A stretch of DNA of 64,000 nucleotides from Methanocorpusculaceae archaeon UBA425 (GTDB lineage: Archaea; Halobacteriota; Methanomicrobia; Methanomicrobiales; Methanocorpusculaceae), in contig DAWV01000006.1 of the NCBI GenBank assembly GCA_002506085.1, forward strand, positions 37,815-101,814. The letters run 5' to 3'. Position 1 is the first letter of the stretch. Each line of letters starts with the position of its first letter. Position numbers and translations under genes: made by a program. The notes beneath the pieces are model-generated. The model was not told where the DNA came from. It ran no database searches and was given only the letters and a program-made list of their open reading frames with translations. This document shows positions 24,553-33,575 of this stretch, one piece after another.

Positions 24553-25467
24553 ATGATTACTGTTTTTTCCGGCGGGACGGGAACGCCAAAACTCATCCGT
24601 GGTCTCAGACAGATTCTGCGTGATAATGAAATCACTGTTGTCGTGAATACGGCTGAGGATATGTGGATGTCGGGGTGTCTTGTTTCTCCGGATATCGATA
24701 CCGTTCAATACCTTTTTTCCGGACTTCTGAATACCGATTCATGGTGGGGAATTCGCGGAGACTCCTTTGAGACGTTTCATGCTATGGAAAAACTCGGATA
24801 TACCGAGCCCCTGCCGCTCGGGGAAAAGGATCGTGCCACAAATATAGCCCGCACCGAGTTTATGAGGCAGGGCATGACTCTTACCGAGGCAACCAATAAA
24901 ATCGCAAAAGGATACGGCGTATCGGCACGGATTCTGCCGATGTCGGATCAGGAGGTTACGACCTATGTGGTCTGCGAGGATGATTCTTTGATGCATTACC
25001 AGAAGTATTGGGTAGGTCTTCGGGGGAATGTGGGAATCAAGGGTGTCGTTAGGGAAACTGTTGATGGTTCTCCGCTGAAAACAACACCCGAGGTCATATC
25101 TGCAATAGAGGAAAGTGACGGTGTACTTATAGGTCCGTCAAATCCCGTGACGAGTATCGGGCCTATTCTTGAATGTGAAGGAGTTCGCGAGGCTCTGAAG
25201 AACAAGTTCACTGTGGCGGTAAGTCCGTTTATCGGAAATCGTCCGGTCAGTGGTCCGGCGGCAGCTCTGATGAAAGCATGGGGATATGAGTCCACCTCCT
25301 ACGGAACCTGGCGGGTGTACAAGGATGTCGTGAATCTGTTCATTCAGGATATCAGAGATTCAGCAATAGAAGTACCGGGGGCCCACCGTCTTGATACGAT
25401 GATGACGAATGAGAAAAAAGCCGAGTCCCTGGCATGGGATTTGCTGTCGTACTTCCCGAGAAAATAA
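24553..25467 (+). CDS. cofD: CofD, 2-phospho-L-lactate transferase (F420 biosynthesis)
   Basis: The product has 304 residues. It opens ITVFSGGTGTPKLIRGL, the substrate-binding loop of CofD, and has NTAEDMWMSGCLVSPDIDTVQY, GPSNPVTSIGPIL and SPFIGNRPVSGPAAALMKAWG, all family motifs. It transfers phospholactate (or phosphoenolpyruvate) to FO to make F420-0. cofH, which acts earlier in the same pathway, is at the window start, not adjacent. It converges on pyrF with an A/T-rich join. Confidence 0.96.
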   Translation: MITVFSGGTGTPKLIRGLRQILRDNEITVVVNTAEDMWMSGCLVSPDIDTVQYLFSGLLNTDSWWGIRGDSFETFHAMEKLGYTEPLPLGEKDRATNIARTEFMRQGMTLTEATNKIAKGYGVSARILPMSDQEVTTYVVCEDDSLMHYQKYWVGLRGNVGIKGVVRETVDGSPLKTTPEVISAIEESDGVLIGPSNPVTSIGPILECEGVREALKNKFTVAVSPFIGNRPVSGPAAALMKAWGYESTSYGTWRVYKDVVNLFIQDIRDSAIEVPGAHRLDTMMTNEKKAESLAWDLLSYFPRK

Positions 25468-25474
25468 AAAAAGG

Positions 25475-26113
25475 TCAGAGGCACCGCACACGGAAATTGT
25501 GTGCAGCTTTGCCGGGATCTGCGGCCTGATAAATTGCACGGCCGACAATAATCCCATCAACATATTTTTTTACGTCTTCGGGCTGTGCTCCCTGTGCGCC
25601 AACACCCGGTGAGTAGATTTTCATCGTATTGCCGATGATGTTTCTTAAGATTGCCGTCCGCTCGGGTCTCGTGGCCGGAGCAATAATTCCATCGGCTCCG
25701 GCATCTTTTGCCATTTTTGCCATTATTTCTGCATTCGCACCGGTAAGAAAATCGAGAGCTCCGGGATGACTCATCTCGCACACGGCTAGGGCAATGCCGC
25801 CGTAGTCATGCGCTCCGTCCACGACGGCCGTCAGGGAATCCGACCCGCAGAATGCGTGGGTGATGATTCCTGAGCATCCGGCTGCAAACACCTCATCACA
25901 GATGAGGGTGTTTGTGTTCGGGATATCGGCAACTTTGAAATCTGCAATAACCGGAATATTGGCTTTTGCAAGCTCCTTTACAATACCGAGACCTGCCGAC
26001 AGGACAAGAGGATACCCGATTTTTATTGCGTCCAGCTCTCCTTCGCAGGAATTTGCCACGCGGACTGCTTCGTCTGAACCCTTCACGTCCAAAGCGAGAA
26101 GAAGTTCAGCCAT
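25475..26113 (-). CDS. pyrF: PyrF, orotidine 5'-phosphate decarboxylase
   Basis: The product has 212 residues. The catalytic Lys-Asp tetrad motif is ADFKVADIPNTN (near residue 60), preceded by LLLALDVKGSDEAV. The phosphate-binding end is YSPGVGAQGAQPEDVKKYVDGIIVGRAIYQ. It makes UMP in pyrimidine synthesis. Only the stop codon of dys separates it from that gene, so the two are co-transcribed. Confidence 0.96.
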   Translation of the reverse strand: MAELLLALDVKGSDEAVRVANSCEGELDAIKIGYPLVLSAGLGIVKELAKANIPVIADFKVADIPNTNTLICDEVFAAGCSGIITHAFCGSDSLTAVVDGAHDYGGIALAVCEMSHPGALDFLTGANAEIMAKMAKDAGADGIIAPATRPERTAILRNIIGNTMKIYSPGVGAQGAQPEDVKKYVDGIIVGRAIYQAADPGKAAHNFRVRCL

Positions 26114-27052
26114 TTATTTTGCCTCCAGACGCTCCAGGGTTGCTGCTGCGAGAATGGGAAGAGTTATTGTGGCATCGCCGTAAACGGTCACGCCGGTTCC
26201 CCCCTCGCCAATCTTACCCCATGACTTTGCTTCGTCAAGAGTTGCGCCGGAAAGTCCGCCAAGGTCGGGGCGGTCTCCGGTGAGTTGGATAACGTAGGTG
26301 AAATCATTCGGTGTCATCAGCATGGTCTGAAGTGTGAAGTTCTTCGGAACTCCCCCGCCTACGAGGACTGCTCCCGCTTTTTTCACACTGAATGCTTTAT
26401 TGAGGAGAACATGCATGTCTCCGATTGCGTCAAGAATTGTCTTCTTGTGGAACTGGGAAAACATCCAATACTGAAGACCCAGGACAGAGTCCTGAAATGC
26501 CGGGCAGTAAATGGGGATATCGTGTTTTGCTGCTGTTGCAAGAATTCCTGTGTCAAGTTGTTCGCCGATTGTTCTCAGCAGTTTGCTGATTGTGATGGGT
26601 TCTTCCGGAAGTCCGCAGTAAACGTCCTGAATGAATTCTTCGAGTTCTTCGAATGCTTCGTTTGGCAGGAACACATCGTAAATCCGGTTGACTTCATCGT
26701 GTCTGAGTCCGACATCGTCGCACTCGGCTTTGCCATGATAGTGGTGGCAGCCGATTGCTTCGATTGTATCGTGGGTGAGATTTGCACCTGTTGAGGTCAG
26801 GATATCAATGTGACCTTTTTCCATCAATGTTGATACAATTCCGCCCATTCCTGCCGGAACCATCGCTCCGGAAAGAGCGAAGAACTTTGTCATGTCCGGA
26901 TCAGAGAGCATTTTCTCATATACATCTACTGCGTGGAAGAGACTGCCTCCGTTATATGCGCCGGCTTTTCCCATTTCACAGACAAGCTCATTCACTGTCA
27001 TGCCTGCACGCGGGATAAACTGTTTGACTGGTGTATTACAATGTTTATGCAT
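26114..27052 (-). CDS. dys: Deoxyhypusine synthase
   Basis: The product has 312 residues. Family motifs include SGAMVPAGMGGIVSTLMEKGHIDILTSTGANLTHD (NAD binding), HDIPIYCPAFQDSVLG and the catalytic lysine in DEAKSWGKIGEGG, followed by VTVYGDATITLPIL. It transfers aminobutyl from spermidine or a related amine to a lysine of initiation factor aIF5A. The TATA-like element on the minus strand is about 25 bases upstream (27070-27080). Confidence 0.95.
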   Translation of the reverse strand: MHKHCNTPVKQFIPRAGMTVNELVCEMGKAGAYNGGSLFHAVDVYEKMLSDPDMTKFFALSGAMVPAGMGGIVSTLMEKGHIDILTSTGANLTHDTIEAIGCHHYHGKAECDDVGLRHDEVNRIYDVFLPNEAFEELEEFIQDVYCGLPEEPITISKLLRTIGEQLDTGILATAAKHDIPIYCPAFQDSVLGLQYWMFSQFHKKTILDAIGDMHVLLNKAFSVKKAGAVLVGGGVPKNFTLQTMLMTPNDFTYVIQLTGDRPDLGGLSGATLDEAKSWGKIGEGGTGVTVYGDATITLPILAAATLERLEAK

Positions 27053-27503
27053 GATTTTGACCTTAATGCTGAATATTATTTGTTTGACAAACTCATATAG
27101 GTATGTCTCACCGATGAATACGGGTGCCGGGTTTCCAGAGAATCGGATTGCCGCCCGGTTGAATGCGGGGTTGTGTCGTCGGTAAATGTGCCGCGGCTCC
27201 AGGTCCCGTTGACAAATTCATCCCGGCAATCGCGCAGTCATGAGCGCAGGAATTATCTGCGTTATCACGTAATCCTTTTTATTGTGGTCACGCTCGTCAG
27301 GCAGGGGATAAGCATCTGATAAAATAAGGTTCGTGGGTATACCTGTGTATTCCATTCAAAATGCAGATAAATACAATTGGGTGAAAACATCCCGGAAAAA
27401 TCTGAAAAAAATACAAAAATTAGCTAATCTAACAATTGGTGAGGGCAGCAGTATCCACACTGCTTTGTACTTCACATCCCCCACCTAACAGTAATATATG
27501 ACG
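27053..27503. other. Intergenic region, no protein gene supported; one two-stem structure
   Basis: This 450-bp gap lies between two minus-strand genes. The part near dys (27110-27240) is GC-rich with several short self-complementary stretches, for example GCGGG near 27157 and CCCGT near 27218, but I could not make a convincing known RNA. At 27438-27485 GGTGAGGG pairs with CCCCCACC (one mismatch), enclosing AGCAGT-ATCCAC-ACTGCT. Just downstream of the next gene's stop, this could be its terminator or part of a small RNA. The rest is A/T-rich. Confidence 0.5.
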
Positions 27504-28421
27504 TTACCTGCTTTTAATCTTACCGTCTTTTCCCGCAAGGATACCCTGCTTTTTCAGGTCAGAGATAACGCCTGACAGGTATTCCGGAGTTAAATCAAAG
27601 GAAATTACATCATTCGTCCCTTCAAGCGGGAATGAGGGAGTATCGAATGCGGCAAGAATATCTGCCTCGCTCTGCTTCCCTTCAGCAACAAGTTCGTGGA
27701 TTTTTGCAACGAGCGCCTGTTTGAAAAAGACCGCATCAACGAATCTTCCAGCTTCGTCGTCATCAACATCCATCTGTTCCAGAACATCAGCAAGGTCGTT
27801 GAGATCTGACGCAAACAACAGTTCCGCGCCTGCATTCACAATATACTCTGTGATTGAGGAAGTCTGGATGTGGGTGGTAATTCCGGAATCGTTCAAATCA
27901 TCTTCAGTTACGCCTTCGAACTCCGTGTAGGGGTACATAACACGAAGTTCATCCGGTTCCTTTGTTCCGAGAAGGGTGTATCCTTCCTTATCCTCTGTAT
28001 TTTCCAGAAGGTCGTTGTCCTCCAGAGTTCCGAGAATCATCAGTGCCGTGACGAACTTTTCGGCAGCCTGTTTCTGAATCTCATCACCCATTACATCGAT
28101 TGATTCTGCCTGGGCAAGAAGTTGTGACGGCGTTGCATCTGATAGAATGTCACCCGCTTTGTGAGACGTGAAAAATTCTGTGAGGGATTTTTTACGTCCA
28201 AGCAGATCGGATTTCAGTTCATCAAGATCGGCATCCTCTTCCCGCGCATTTATTTTATCAATGAGTTGCAAAAACGAAGCTATGCTTCCCTCGAAGTATG
28301 GTGTTCCGGTGAAATTGTGCTCAACGGAAATGCGTGACGGGCATTCCTTTTCCCGGAGGTATTTCTGAAACGCGGCTGCGTCCTCGCGGGAATAAAATGT
28401 GATTTTCTCTTCCAGTGTCAT
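27504..28421 (-). CDS. Acidic soluble protein of unknown function
   Basis: About 305 residues from the ATG at 28421 (MTLEEKITFYSRED); a longer frame is open upstream but lacks support. The protein is strongly acidic with long helical stretches, for example KINAREEDADLDELKSDLLGRK. There is a segment DSGITTHIQTSSITEYIVNAGAELLFASDLNDLADVLEQMDVDDDEAG, and a C-terminal FDLTPEYLSGVISDLKKQGILAGKDGKIK that looks like a small winged helix. No signal peptide, membrane segment or Cys cluster is present. I do not recognise the family. Confidence 0.65.
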   Translation of the reverse strand: MTLEEKITFYSREDAAAFQKYLREKECPSRISVEHNFTGTPYFEGSIASFLQLIDKINAREEDADLDELKSDLLGRKKSLTEFFTSHKAGDILSDATPSQLLAQAESIDVMGDEIQKQAAEKFVTALMILGTLEDNDLLENTEDKEGYTLLGTKEPDELRVMYPYTEFEGVTEDDLNDSGITTHIQTSSITEYIVNAGAELLFASDLNDLADVLEQMDVDDDEAGRFVDAVFFKQALVAKIHELVAEGKQSEADILAAFDTPSFPLEGTNDVISFDLTPEYLSGVISDLKKQGILAGKDGKIKSR

Positions 28422-28657
28422 CTGAATATTCTGTTTGTTCTTTATATGGTTATTACTTATGTGTTGTAATGACACATGTTAGCATGTTACATACTATTTT
28501 ATACCGGGAACACAAATATTATATTTGCACATCAACACCACTTAAAATCCGGAATACAGTTCGGTCTCCGGCGTGGTGCTATACTACCACGGGGTATCGG
28601 CGGGACTGTTTTTCGGGCTTTATGTATTTGTTTTGTGTTTATTCAGGTGAATTACTC

Positions 28658-29860
28658 ATGGTTCTCGATACTGGTGCAACAGCCTGGGTTCTCATTTCAG
28701 CCGCATTAGTGTTGATGATGGTTCCCGCAGTCGGGCTGTTCTATGGCGGAATGGTAAGGAAAAAGAATGTCATCTCAACGATGATGTTGTCCTTTGTGGC
28801 TCTTGCCCTTGGAATAGTTCAGTGGATTATCATCGGATACTCGCTTGCCTTCGGAGGCGATGTCGGTGGTGTGATCGGGTGGTCTTTGGATTACATCGGT
28901 CTGTCCGGAATCCCGCTTGACGGGGTGACAAATGGTATACCGGATATTCTGTTTGTCTGTTTCCAGATGATGTTTGCCTGTCTGGCACTCGCGATTCTGA
29001 CATCAGGAATTGCCGGGCGGGTTAAGATGTCCTCATACATTCTCTTCGGTCTCTTGTGGCTGACTCTCGTTTATGCTCCTCTTGCTCACTGGGCATGGGG
29101 TGGCGGATGGGCTGCCCAGCTCGGTGCCCTTGACTTTGCCGGAGGAACCGTCGTTCACATCAGTTCGGGATTTGCAGCTCTCGCCCTCGCATTAGTAATT
29201 GGTAAGCGGATTGGATACGGCAAACAGACCTTTGCCCCCCACAACATCCCGATGACTCTTATCGGAGGAATGTTCCTGGTTGTCGGATGGTTCGGGTTCA
29301 ACGCAGGTTCTGCTCTCGCTGCAAACGAACTTGCCGCAAGTGCCTTCCTGGTCACTGCCGCCGCAGCCGCAACCGGCGCTCTTACATGGATGGCTCTTTC
29401 CTGGATAAACGGAAAGCCGAACTCACTTGGTTTCATCTCGGGAGCAATAGCCGGATTAGTTGGCATCACACCGGCAGCCGGATATGTTAACGTAATTGGC
29501 GCACTCCTTATAGGAGTCATCACCTCGATGGTCTGTTATACGGCCCTTCGGTGGAGGATCAAGAAAGGAATCGACGAGTCTCTTGATGCATGGGCAATTC
29601 ATGGCATGGGGGGATTCGCCGGAGCAATTCTGACAGGTGTCTTCGCTGTCTCTGCAATATGCGGAGTTGGCGGTCTTATCGAAGGAAACCTTCAGCAGTT
29701 TGGAATCCAGGTTCTTGATGCAGTAATTGCAGTGGTCTACTCGTTTGGAGTAACCTTCATCCTTGGATGGGTCATAAACAAGACCATGGGACTCCGGGTC
29801 TCGGAAGATGAGGAATACATCGGCATGGACCTTGTCCAACACGGTGAGCAGCAGGCATAA
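28658..29860 (+). CDS. amtB: Ammonium transporter AmtB
   Basis: About 400 residues from the ATG at 28658, after AGGTGA, matching the usual N-terminus (TGATAWVLISAALVLMMVPAVGLFYGGMVRKKN). A longer open frame upstream has no family similarity. There are eleven membrane segments, with the Amt signature DFAGGTVVHISSGFAALALALV and its pore histidine, and the second pore histidine in DESLDAWAIHGMGGFAGAILTG. It passes ammonium across the membrane under GlnK control; glnK follows after 19 bases. The 236-bp leader upstream holds no other gene that I can support. Confidence 0.96.
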   Translation: MVLDTGATAWVLISAALVLMMVPAVGLFYGGMVRKKNVISTMMLSFVALALGIVQWIIIGYSLAFGGDVGGVIGWSLDYIGLSGIPLDGVTNGIPDILFVCFQMMFACLALAILTSGIAGRVKMSSYILFGLLWLTLVYAPLAHWAWGGGWAAQLGALDFAGGTVVHISSGFAALALALVIGKRIGYGKQTFAPHNIPMTLIGGMFLVVGWFGFNAGSALAANELAASAFLVTAAAAATGALTWMALSWINGKPNSLGFISGAIAGLVGITPAAGYVNVIGALLIGVITSMVCYTALRWRIKKGIDESLDAWAIHGMGGFAGAILTGVFAVSAICGVGGLIEGNLQQFGIQVLDAVIAVVYSFGVTFILGWVINKTMGLRVSEDEEYIGMDLVQHGEQQA

Positions 29861-29879
29861 GCCAAAGAGGTAGCAAAAC

Positions 29880-30212
29880 ATGAAAATGATTATGGCTGTC
29901 ATCCGCCCGGAGAAGGTGGATGATGTATTGAACGCACTTGAACAAAACAACATTCCCGGAGTGACAATAACCGAAGTCCTCGGTCGTGGTGAACAAGGAG
30001 GCATCTGCCTCCAGTACCGGGCCGGGAAAATGCAGGTGAAAACTCTCCCGAAGACCAAACTGGAAATAGTTGTCCCTGATAAGGATGTAGAGAATTTAAT
30101 AAAAGTCATTCGTGAACACGCCCGCACAGGCAAAAAAGGAGACGGCAGAATCTTCGTTCTTCCGATCGAAGCAGCTGCCTGGGTCCGTACCGATGATTAC
30201 ATCACCGGCTGA
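29880..30212 (+). CDS. glnK: GlnK, PII nitrogen signal protein
   Basis: The product has 110 residues, with start and spacing typical of amtB-glnK pairs. The B-loop TGKKGDGRIFV and the C-loop end are well conserved. In the T-loop (GRGEQGGICLQYRAGKMQVKTLPK) residue 51, a tyrosine that is uridylylated in enteric bacteria, is Met, so regulation is likely by ATP/ADP and 2-oxoglutarate binding only. It plugs AmtB when nitrogen is plentiful. A run of eight T after the stop (30219-30227) probably ends the transcript. Confidence 0.95.
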   Translation: MKMIMAVIRPEKVDDVLNALEQNNIPGVTITEVLGRGEQGGICLQYRAGKMQVKTLPKTKLEIVVPDKDVENLIKVIREHARTGKKGDGRIFVLPIEAAAWVRTDDYITG

Positions 30213-30243
30213 CCTTCCCTTTTTTTTAACGGGCACAAACGCT

Positions 30244-31458
30244 CTATTCTATTATTCGGATAACCGGTTTTGCCAGATGCCGTCTTGATCCGGGTGGGAC
30301 CTCATACCAGCCTTCTGCAATATCTCTTCTGCATACCTCGACCTCCCGGACTCTTGCAGAACATTCACGGCATTTATATCCCTTGCCTTTTCCTGCCGAG
30401 GTCATTCGCCCGCCGCATTCGGGGCACTGGGGAGATGAACGGCTCTCCGGCTCAGCAAGCATGTTCACCCGGAACTTTTCCAGATGAAGAACACCTTTCA
30501 TGTAACTTCCACAGACTGTGATTTCATCGCCGGATACAAGTTCCCGAACAGCGTTCCGGAATTGTTTCGTTGGTTCAAAAGCAAACACCTGAATGGTCTT
30601 ACCATTTGCGAAAATCGGGAAATGCACATGACCTCCGCGTTCCGTTACCGGAGCTGATTCAACCATGCCTGAAAACCGGTATGATTCTCCCTCAATCAAG
30701 TCCCCTTCCGGGATTGGGAGAAGATGTGCATCAGTCCCCTGATTCGTCTCCCAAACAATAGAGAACGCCGGTTCTTCTGTTTGCACATACCCGGCTGCTT
30801 TTTTTACCCATTCGGATGACTCGCCTCTGATTCCGTACAGCACCGGGTCTTTTCCATGCGGGATGCAGACAATTTCCCGACGGATGAAATCTACGGTATC
30901 CCAGGTGTGAGGTGTCGTTTTCTCTTCGGATGAAAAAAATCCTTCCGGATTAAAGATGCGCGGGGTTCCGCATGCTTCAGGTTTCCGATATGCAAGACAC
31001 TCATATGTTTTGTCCGGCAGAACCGATGAAACGGCTGCGAGAGCTCCGATTAATCCCCTGCGGTTTTTATATCCCTGATAGAGTGCTCCGATATTTTCGA
31101 GCCTCGCTACCGTCTCTTCGATTGTGCAGAATTTCTGGAGAGCCTGGTAATAGAATGCCGGATTGGGCGGGGACTCCACCACGACTACCCCGGGATTTGT
31201 TTTTTCGCAGTCGAATTTGGCGAAACGTTCAACAAAACCGCGCGCAATTTTGAATGCCTCATCCGGATTTCCACCCTCAGTCTCAATACAGATGGCGGCA
31301 TTACCCCGCGTCTTCCAGATAACATTCGGATTAAGCCGTACCAGACGGAGATTTTTCACCATAAATCCAGTGCGTTTCAGCTCATCAGCTACCAACGCTC
31401 CAAGATACGTAGTACACATCCCGTCAGGTGAATCCGTGTCATCAATCCCAATCAGCAT
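30244..31458 (-). CDS. tiaS: TiaS, tRNA(Ile2) 2-agmatinylcytidine synthetase
   Basis: About 404 residues from the ATG at 31458 (MLIGIDDTDSPDGMCTTYLG), the family start; the longer open frame upstream is rejected. N-terminal DDTDS is the catalytic acidic motif. An OB-fold region (VSGDEITVCGSYMKGVLHLEKFRVN) and a C-terminal zinc ribbon (CPECGGRM and CREC) follow. It attaches agmatine to C34 of tRNA-Ile so that it reads AUA. It is divergent from the HTH regulator with about 50 bp between. Confidence 0.94.
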   Translation of the reverse strand: MLIGIDDTDSPDGMCTTYLGALVADELKRTGFMVKNLRLVRLNPNVIWKTRGNAAICIETEGGNPDEAFKIARGFVERFAKFDCEKTNPGVVVVESPPNPAFYYQALQKFCTIEETVARLENIGALYQGYKNRRGLIGALAAVSSVLPDKTYECLAYRKPEACGTPRIFNPEGFFSSEEKTTPHTWDTVDFIRREIVCIPHGKDPVLYGIRGESSEWVKKAAGYVQTEEPAFSIVWETNQGTDAHLLPIPEGDLIEGESYRFSGMVESAPVTERGGHVHFPIFANGKTIQVFAFEPTKQFRNAVRELVSGDEITVCGSYMKGVLHLEKFRVNMLAEPESRSSPQCPECGGRMTSAGKGKGYKCRECSARVREVEVCRRDIAEGWYEVPPGSRRHLAKPVIRIIE

Positions 31459-31507
31459 AAAGGATATTATTTTATTGAACCGCATTACTATTACCATTAT
31501 ACATATT

Positions 31508-32461
31508 ATGTCCAATGACAGACTCCTCCAAAACGTGGTCAGTATCCTTCTGATGACCGGATACAATGTCTCGGAACGTTGTGAAATTCGTCCGAGAAGT
31601 TTCGACCTGATGACATCAAAAGGAGAGAATCTGCTCGTTATCAAGGTAGTATCACAGATTGACAGCGTCAATGAAGATATTGCCTGGGACCTGGATAAAA
31701 TCGCGCGGCATCTTCACGCAGTTCCGCTCATCATCGGAGAACGCGCAAGAGACGTGGTGCTGGAGCGTGGTGCAATATATCTCAGGTATGGAATCAATGC
31801 CGTGTCTTCCGCCACGCTCTATGATTTTCTTGCCGAAGGAGAACTTCCTCTGGTCTATGCCTCACCGGGTGGTCTTTATGTCAATATCGATGCAGAAAGA
31901 CTCCGGACTCTGCGGGAGGAACAGGCAATGTCTTTAGGTGATCTTGCTCATGCTCTTGGAGTGTCCCGGAGGACAATAAGCAAATACGAAGGCGGCATGG
32001 GCACGACGCTTGAGATGGCGATGCGGCTTGAGGAGTTTTTCAACGATGATATCGTGAAGCCGATTGATCTGTTCCATTACACGCCGGTGGAGGAGGCGCG
32101 TGTTCCGGCATCCCTTCCTTCCGGTCATCATGTGGAAGGGGAAGAATCACTGAAAAAGCCCGAAGATCATCTCCGGTCAATCGGCATCAATGTTCATGAA
32201 CTCCGGAGATCCCCATTCCACGCATTCGCGGTCTTCGAGAATGAAACCATCCTTACGTGCTACGGAACCCCCCAGAAAACCGTTCAGCGTGCAGAGCTTG
32301 TGGGAAACATCTCCCAGATTACCGGCACCCACTCTCTATGTGTGGTCTCTGATTATCGGAAGGAGAAGATGATTGGAAAGACCCTCGTTATCGGAGAGGA
32401 ACGGCTCAAGGATGTGGAGGACGCTGAGGATCTTATGGAGATGGTGAGTGATGAGAAATAA
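31508..32461 (+). CDS. Archaeal HTH-type transcriptional regulator with N-terminal nuclease-like domain
   Basis: About 317 residues from the ATG at 31508; the open frame further upstream runs antisense through tiaS and is rejected. Residues 1-110 (LLVIKVVSQIDSVNEDIAWDLDKIARHLHAVPLIIGE) have a restriction-endonuclease-like core of the kind seen in this archaeal family. A Cro/CI-type HTH follows (LRTLREEQAMSLGDLAHALGVSRRTISKYEGGMGTTLEMAMRLEEFF, about residues 130-185), then a domain containing LVGNISQITGTHSLCVVSDY. The target is unknown. It lies just upstream of the nickel genes. Confidence 0.82.
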   Translation: MSNDRLLQNVVSILLMTGYNVSERCEIRPRSFDLMTSKGENLLVIKVVSQIDSVNEDIAWDLDKIARHLHAVPLIIGERARDVVLERGAIYLRYGINAVSSATLYDFLAEGELPLVYASPGGLYVNIDAERLRTLREEQAMSLGDLAHALGVSRRTISKYEGGMGTTLEMAMRLEEFFNDDIVKPIDLFHYTPVEEARVPASLPSGHHVEGEESLKKPEDHLRSIGINVHELRRSPFHAFAVFENETILTCYGTPQKTVQRAELVGNISQITGTHSLCVVSDYRKEKMIGKTLVIGEERLKDVEDAEDLMEMVSDEK

Positions 32462-32497
32462 TACTATTTTTAAAAATGCAATCTCTAAATAACACAA

Positions 32498-32523
32498 TTA
32501 CTACCAATATGTGTTGGTAGTAA
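32498..32523. promoter_or_regulatory. Large palindrome in the nikMN promoter, candidate NikR operator
   Basis: TTACTACCAA-TATGTG-TTGGTAGTAA is a perfect 10-bp inverted repeat around a 6-base centre. A TATA-like TTTTTAAAAA at 32467-32476 places transcription start at about 32495-32500, so a bound repressor would block initiation. The gene for the nickel regulator NikR lies two genes downstream. Assignment to NikR is inference from position; the exact archaeal NikR motif is not assumed. Confidence 0.6.
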
Positions 32524-32569
32524 CACTTATTAGCAAATACGTGTTAAAGTAATATACAGGTGAAACACA

Positions 32570-33553
32570 ACGCACATTCCTGATTTTCTATTTGGTTACA
32601 GCGGACTTGGTGTCCCTCTCGGTATTGTATTCTGGATAATTGCCCTCGTTTTTATTGTTCTTGCAATCAACTGGGCGAGAAAAAATCTCGATGCATCAAA
32701 AATTCCTGTCATGGCGATTATTGCTGCGGGAATTTTCGCTCTTCAGGCATTTAATCTACCGACGGGTTTTGGTGTCTCCGGGCATTTAGTTGGTGGTGCC
32801 CTTGCGGCAATCATTCTTGGCTCACCATTTGCAGCTGTTTTTGTTTTGACCATTGTCCTTGTCATCCAGGCTCTTATCTTTGGTGACGGCGGCGTTCTCG
32901 CACTTGGTGCAAACATCATCAACATGGGTGTTATCGCCGGTTTTGTCGGATTCTACTCCTTCAAAGGACTCAAATCCCTGCTTCCAAAAATTCCGGTTGC
33001 GGTATCCGTAGGAATTGCGGCATGGTTGGCCTGTGTTATCGCGGCATGTTGTGCTGCGGTTGAAATTGCCATTCTTGGCGCAGTTCCGATTGCTATTGGT
33101 CTCCCGACGATGTTTATCTATCACGCGATTATCGGTATCATCGAAGGTGTCATCACTGCAGTTGTCGTAACACTCGTCTTTAAAGTCCGCCCTGAACTCA
33201 CCGGAGACACGACGAAAAAAGGAGTCCCGATTAAGAATTTCCTTGTGGCAGGTCTTGTGATCGCATTAATCATCGGGGGGTGTGCAGTGTTTTTCGCATC
33301 AAGTAACCCTGACGGACTTGACAGCACGCTTCTTGTCAGTGGTGGAGTAAAAGATATCTTTGCTCCGGCAACAGGAGATGAAATCGTTGAAGCCGAAGAC
33401 CCGGTCGGGTGGCAGGCACCAATGCCCGATTACGCGCTTGGCGATAGTACAATTGGTGCAATCATAGCTTTGATTATAGGAATCTTTGCGGCACTTGTTG
33501 TAATTCTTGTAGCGGCAAAAATAGTTTACGCCTCCTCCGGGAAGAGTAATTAA
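32570..33553 (+). CDS. NikMN, fused nickel/cobalt-binding S component of an ECF transporter (apparent ACG start)
   Basis: About 327 residues if translation begins at ACG 32570. The frame reads (M)HIPDFLFGYSGLG, the standard CbiM/NikM N-terminus whose first two residues bind the metal. A TGA lies at 32561, and no ATG, GTG or TTG occurs in frame before 32711, which would delete this site and the first membrane helix. AGGTGA ends six bases before ACG. His72 (GVSGHLVGG) is the other metal ligand. Residues about 247-250 (PDGL) and the following helix are the NikN/CbiN-type domain. No ATPase or T subunit gene accompanies it, and nikR follows. Nickel is the likely ion. Confidence 0.85.
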   Translation, partial: THIPDFLFGYSGLGVPLGIVFWIIALVFIVLAINWARKNLDASKIPVMAIIAAGIFALQAFNLPTGFGVSGHLVGGALAAIILGSPFAAVFVLTIVLVIQALIFGDGGVLALGANIINMGVIAGFVGFYSFKGLKSLLPKIPVAVSVGIAAWLACVIAACCAAVEIAILGAVPIAIGLPTMFIYHAIIGIIEGVITAVVVTLVFKVRPELTGDTTKKGVPIKNFLVAGLVIALIIGGCAVFFASSNPDGLDSTLLVSGGVKDIFAPATGDEIVEAEDPVGWQAPMPDYALGDSTIGAIIALIIGIFAALVVILVAAKIVYASSGKSN

Positions 33554-33575
33554 TTCCTCTTTTTTAATCTCGCCC

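Noticed and set aside
27105..27240. tRNA, RNase P RNA or SRP RNA in the GC-rich gap upstream of dys
   Set aside because: No T-loop GTTCRA, cloverleaf, or conserved RNase P or SRP core sequence could be found on either strand.
28466..28490. Palindrome in the amtB leader as an NrpR operator
   Set aside because: The expected GGAA-N6-TTCC form is absent, and most positions of the apparent palindrome do not pair.
28415..28657. Open frame extending amtB upstream
   Set aside because: The residues do not match Amt N-termini, and AGGTGA stands before the ATG at 28658.
31163..31507. Open frame extending the HTH regulator upstream through the tiaS gene
   Set aside because: It runs antisense to the start of tiaS and has no resemblance to the regulator family. 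The ATG at 31508 gives the expected N-terminus.
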